DNA of 20,941 nt, from the NCBI GenBank assembly GCA_934167135.1, contig CAKPKI010000018.1, positions 1 through 20,941 of the forward strand, read 5' to 3'. The DNA is from an uncultured Clostridia bacterium (GTDB lineage: Bacteria > Bacillota > Clostridia > TANB77 > CAG-508). Every line of letters begins with the position of its first letter. Position 1 is the first letter of the stretch. The position numbers were made by a program, and so were the translations under genes. This document shows positions 19,565-20,941 of the stretch, in pieces. The notes under the pieces are model-generated. The model saw only the letters and a list, made by a program, of their open reading frames with translations, was not told the origin of the DNA and ran no database searches.

Positions 19565-20143
19565 ATGAATGATAAAGAACAGATTGTAATAGCTTCGAAA
19601 AATAAAGGAAAAATATTAGAAGTACAAGCAATATTAAAGGAATTTGAAATTGTATCAATTAAAGAATTTAAGATTGATATAAATATTGAAGAAGACCAAC
19701 CAACATTTGAAGAAAATGCAATAAAAAAGGCAGAAACAATAGCTAACATATTAAATGGAAAGAAATGCATTTCAGATGATTCTGGCATAGAAATAGAATA
19801 TTTAAATGGATTTCCAGGAGTATTGACTAAAAGATGGCATACAGGGACTGATAGTGAAAGAAATTTGGCTATATTAGAAAAAATGAAAGGAATACCTAGA
19901 GAAAAGAGAAAAATGAACTTTGTTACAGCTATAGCATTATCAAATGGAAAAAAAACAATATGTAAAAAAGCAATAATTTCAGGATTTGTAGCAGAAGAAG
20001 CTAGAGGTAGTAATGGTTTTGGTTTTGATGAGATTTTTGAATTGGAAGATGGTAGAACTTTAGCTGAATTATCAAACGAAGAAAAAAATAGAATAAGTGC
20101 AAGAAAAATAGCCTTAGAGAAAATAAAAAAAGAATTGACATAA
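19565..20143 (+). CDS. rdgB: XTP/dITP pyrophosphatase (RdgB/HAM1 family), 192 aa
   Basis: The family motifs are clear: IVIASKNKGK (substrate-binding SKNKGK 11-16), TFEENAIKKAE (47-57), ISDDSGIEIE with the catalytic Asp71-Asp72, the FPGV loop, and GSNGFGFDEIFE near the C-terminus. Length matches the usual ~195 aa. The enzyme hydrolyses dITP, dXTP and XTP to monophosphates and pyrophosphate, keeping deaminated purines out of DNA and RNA; it acts in the cytosol. The ribosome binding site GGAGG lies 10 bases upstream. It is a housekeeping gene, supporting the view that this side is host chromosome. Confidence 0.95.
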   Translation: MNDKEQIVIASKNKGKILEVQAILKEFEIVSIKEFKIDINIEEDQPTFEENAIKKAETIANILNGKKCISDDSGIEIEYLNGFPGVLTKRWHTGTDSERNLAILEKMKGIPREKRKMNFVTAIALSNGKKTICKKAIISGFVAEEARGSNGFGFDEIFELEDGRTLAELSNEEKNRISARKIALEKIKKELT

Positions 20144-20173
20144 GATAGAATGCGTTGTATAATTAAAAAGGTT

Positions 20174-20341
20174 TTATGTTGACGATTTGCAATCTAATAA
20201 GGATATAGAGGCTTTGATACAGTTGGAGTGCGAATAGCACTTTGGCTTAAATAAATTTCGTAACCTGTTAACAGAGAATCCTTCTCTCGAGCCAATAGGC
20301 TAGAGAGAAGGAAATTTAACAGATTATAAAATGTAACATAA
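20174..20341 (+). ncRNA. Candidate structured non-coding RNA
   Basis: The 424-bp gap 20144-20567 has no ORF before PAP2. Its ends pair (TTATGTT 20174-20180 with AACATAA 20335-20341), then an inner AATCT/AGATT helix, CTGTTAA/TTAACAG, and a long hairpin CCTTCTCTC...GAGAGAAGG with GCC/GGC inside (about 20279-20312). There is also an AGTGC/GCACT hairpin near 20228-20242. The long, closed, bulged rod is like 6S-type RNAs, but I cannot confirm any family; the sequence is less AT-rich than its flanks. Confidence 0.4.
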
Positions 20342-20376
20342 TTGTAACAAATGTTTGAAAAAATTTCCTAAAACCC

Positions 20377-20405
20377 TTGATATTATGGTAAAAGTTGGGT
20401 ATAAT
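20377..20405 (+). promoter_or_regulatory. Promoter in front of a short terminated transcript
   Basis: TTGATA (20377-20382) and a perfect TATAAT (20400-20405) are 17 bp apart. The start near 20411 is only ~10 nt before a terminator hairpin. Confidence 0.7.
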
Positions 20406-20420
20406 ATATAAGAACATAAT

Positions 20421-20456
20421 AAAAAGGAGTATAAGAATTATCTTATGCTCCTTTTT
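20421..20456 (+). terminator. Terminator immediately after the promoter at 20377-20405
   Basis: A 16-bp stem (20421-20436 with 20441-20456, one G-T pair) has an ATTA loop and a U-run. It may end the upstream structured RNA, or attenuate the PAP2 transcript. Confidence 0.8.
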
Positions 20457-20567
20457 AACATTATAAAAAAATTATATAAATTATAAATATCATAAAAATT
20501 ATATATTTATTATAAAAAATTATGTAAAATAGATATGGATGAGTATTTTATTGGAAGGTGGTAAACT

Positions 20568-20941
20568 ATGGGATTTCAACTTGATATATTAATGTATTTA
20601 CAGAGTATAAGAAATGAATTACTAACAGGAATATTTACATTTTTTACTATATGTACAGAAGTACCTGTAATAACTGTACTAACAGCTATGTTATATTGGT
20701 GTATAAATAAAAAAGCTGGTCAGAGAATATTATTTGCCCTAGCAGGAAGTTTAAATATAAATGTAGCCGTAAAAAACATTGTAAAAATGCCAAGGCCAAT
20801 TGGAACAAAAGGTTTGATATCACTGAGAACACAAACAGCCACAGGATACTCTTTTCCAAGTGGTCATACACAAACAGCTACAACTTTTTGGACATCTATG
20901 ATAACGCAATTTAAAAACATATGGATATATAAACGACCTAG
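20568..20941 (+). CDS. PAP2-family phosphatase, N-terminal part (runs off the window)
   Basis: ATG 20568 has AAGGTGG 7 bases upstream and stays open to the last base (124 codons). The sequence shows a hydrophobic segment (LLTGIFTFFTICTEVPVITVLTAMLYW) and two of the three phosphatase motifs: K-x6-RP (Lys69 to Arg76-Pro77, KNIVKMPRP) and PSGH (97-100, YSFPSGHTQTAT). The third motif lies beyond the window. PAP2 membrane phosphatases dephosphorylate lipid phosphates such as phosphatidate or undecaprenyl pyrophosphate. The substrate cannot be told here. Confidence 0.88.
   Translation, partial: MGFQLDILMYLQSIRNELLTGIFTFFTICTEVPVITVLTAMLYWCINKKAGQRILFALAGSLNINVAVKNIVKMPRPIGTKGLISLRTQTATGYSFPSGHTQTATTFWTSMITQFKNIWIYKRP

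Overview
The window is very AT-rich, with strong Shine-Dalgarno sites (AGGAGG) and sigma-A type promoters (TTGACA/TATAAT). The standard genetic code fits every gene. This points to a low-GC Firmicute, most likely an anaerobic Clostridia-type gut bacterium. The lineage call is an inference from composition and gene families.

Left edge (1-3079): the right end of a probable prophage. It holds the C-terminus of a phage-type amidase endolysin, several small genes, a two-helix membrane protein, and a frameshifted XRE regulator with two identical 14-bp operator-like sites. It ends at a 3' fragment of a tRNA-Leu gene (anticodon TAG region to CCA), which reads as an attachment-site remnant.

Mobile block (about 3.2-15.1 kb): a mosaic of integrative mobilizable elements. 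It contains a 642-aa large serine recombinase behind a promoter and a well-formed terminator/antiterminator leader, and a TnpX/TndX-type serine recombinase. It also has two MobV/Pre relaxases, each preceded by strong hairpins that look like origins of transfer, a TnpV-type protein, and the dead 3' end of a tyrosine integrase. The cargo is a DUF1653 protein paired with an HD-domain phosphohydrolase, and a type III toxin-antitoxin module. That module has a promoter, two 50-nt RNA repeats, a terminator and an endoribonuclease toxin gene, and the last ~24 codons of the toxin are displaced by a frameshift.

Right part (15.1-20.9 kb): probable host chromosome. Genes are a small unknown protein, a DapB-fold 2,4-diaminopentanoate dehydrogenase-like enzyme, a patatin-like phospholipase, an HdeD/DUF308 membrane protein, an unknown 156-aa protein, an RdgB/HAM1 XTP/dITP pyrophosphatase, and the start of a PAP2 phosphatase that runs off the window.

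The most interesting signals beyond ordinary genes are the type III TA module and its broken toxin, the attenuator before the large serine recombinase, and an orphan structured RNA with its own promoter and terminator at 14.76-14.88 kb. Two 5' leaders (14.3 and 18.95 kb) share a GGAGG/CCTCC/AGGAGG switch logic, and a run of eight hairpins lies upstream of the first relaxase. Promoter, operator and RNA-structure calls come from reading and pairing the sequence by eye; no folding program or database was used.
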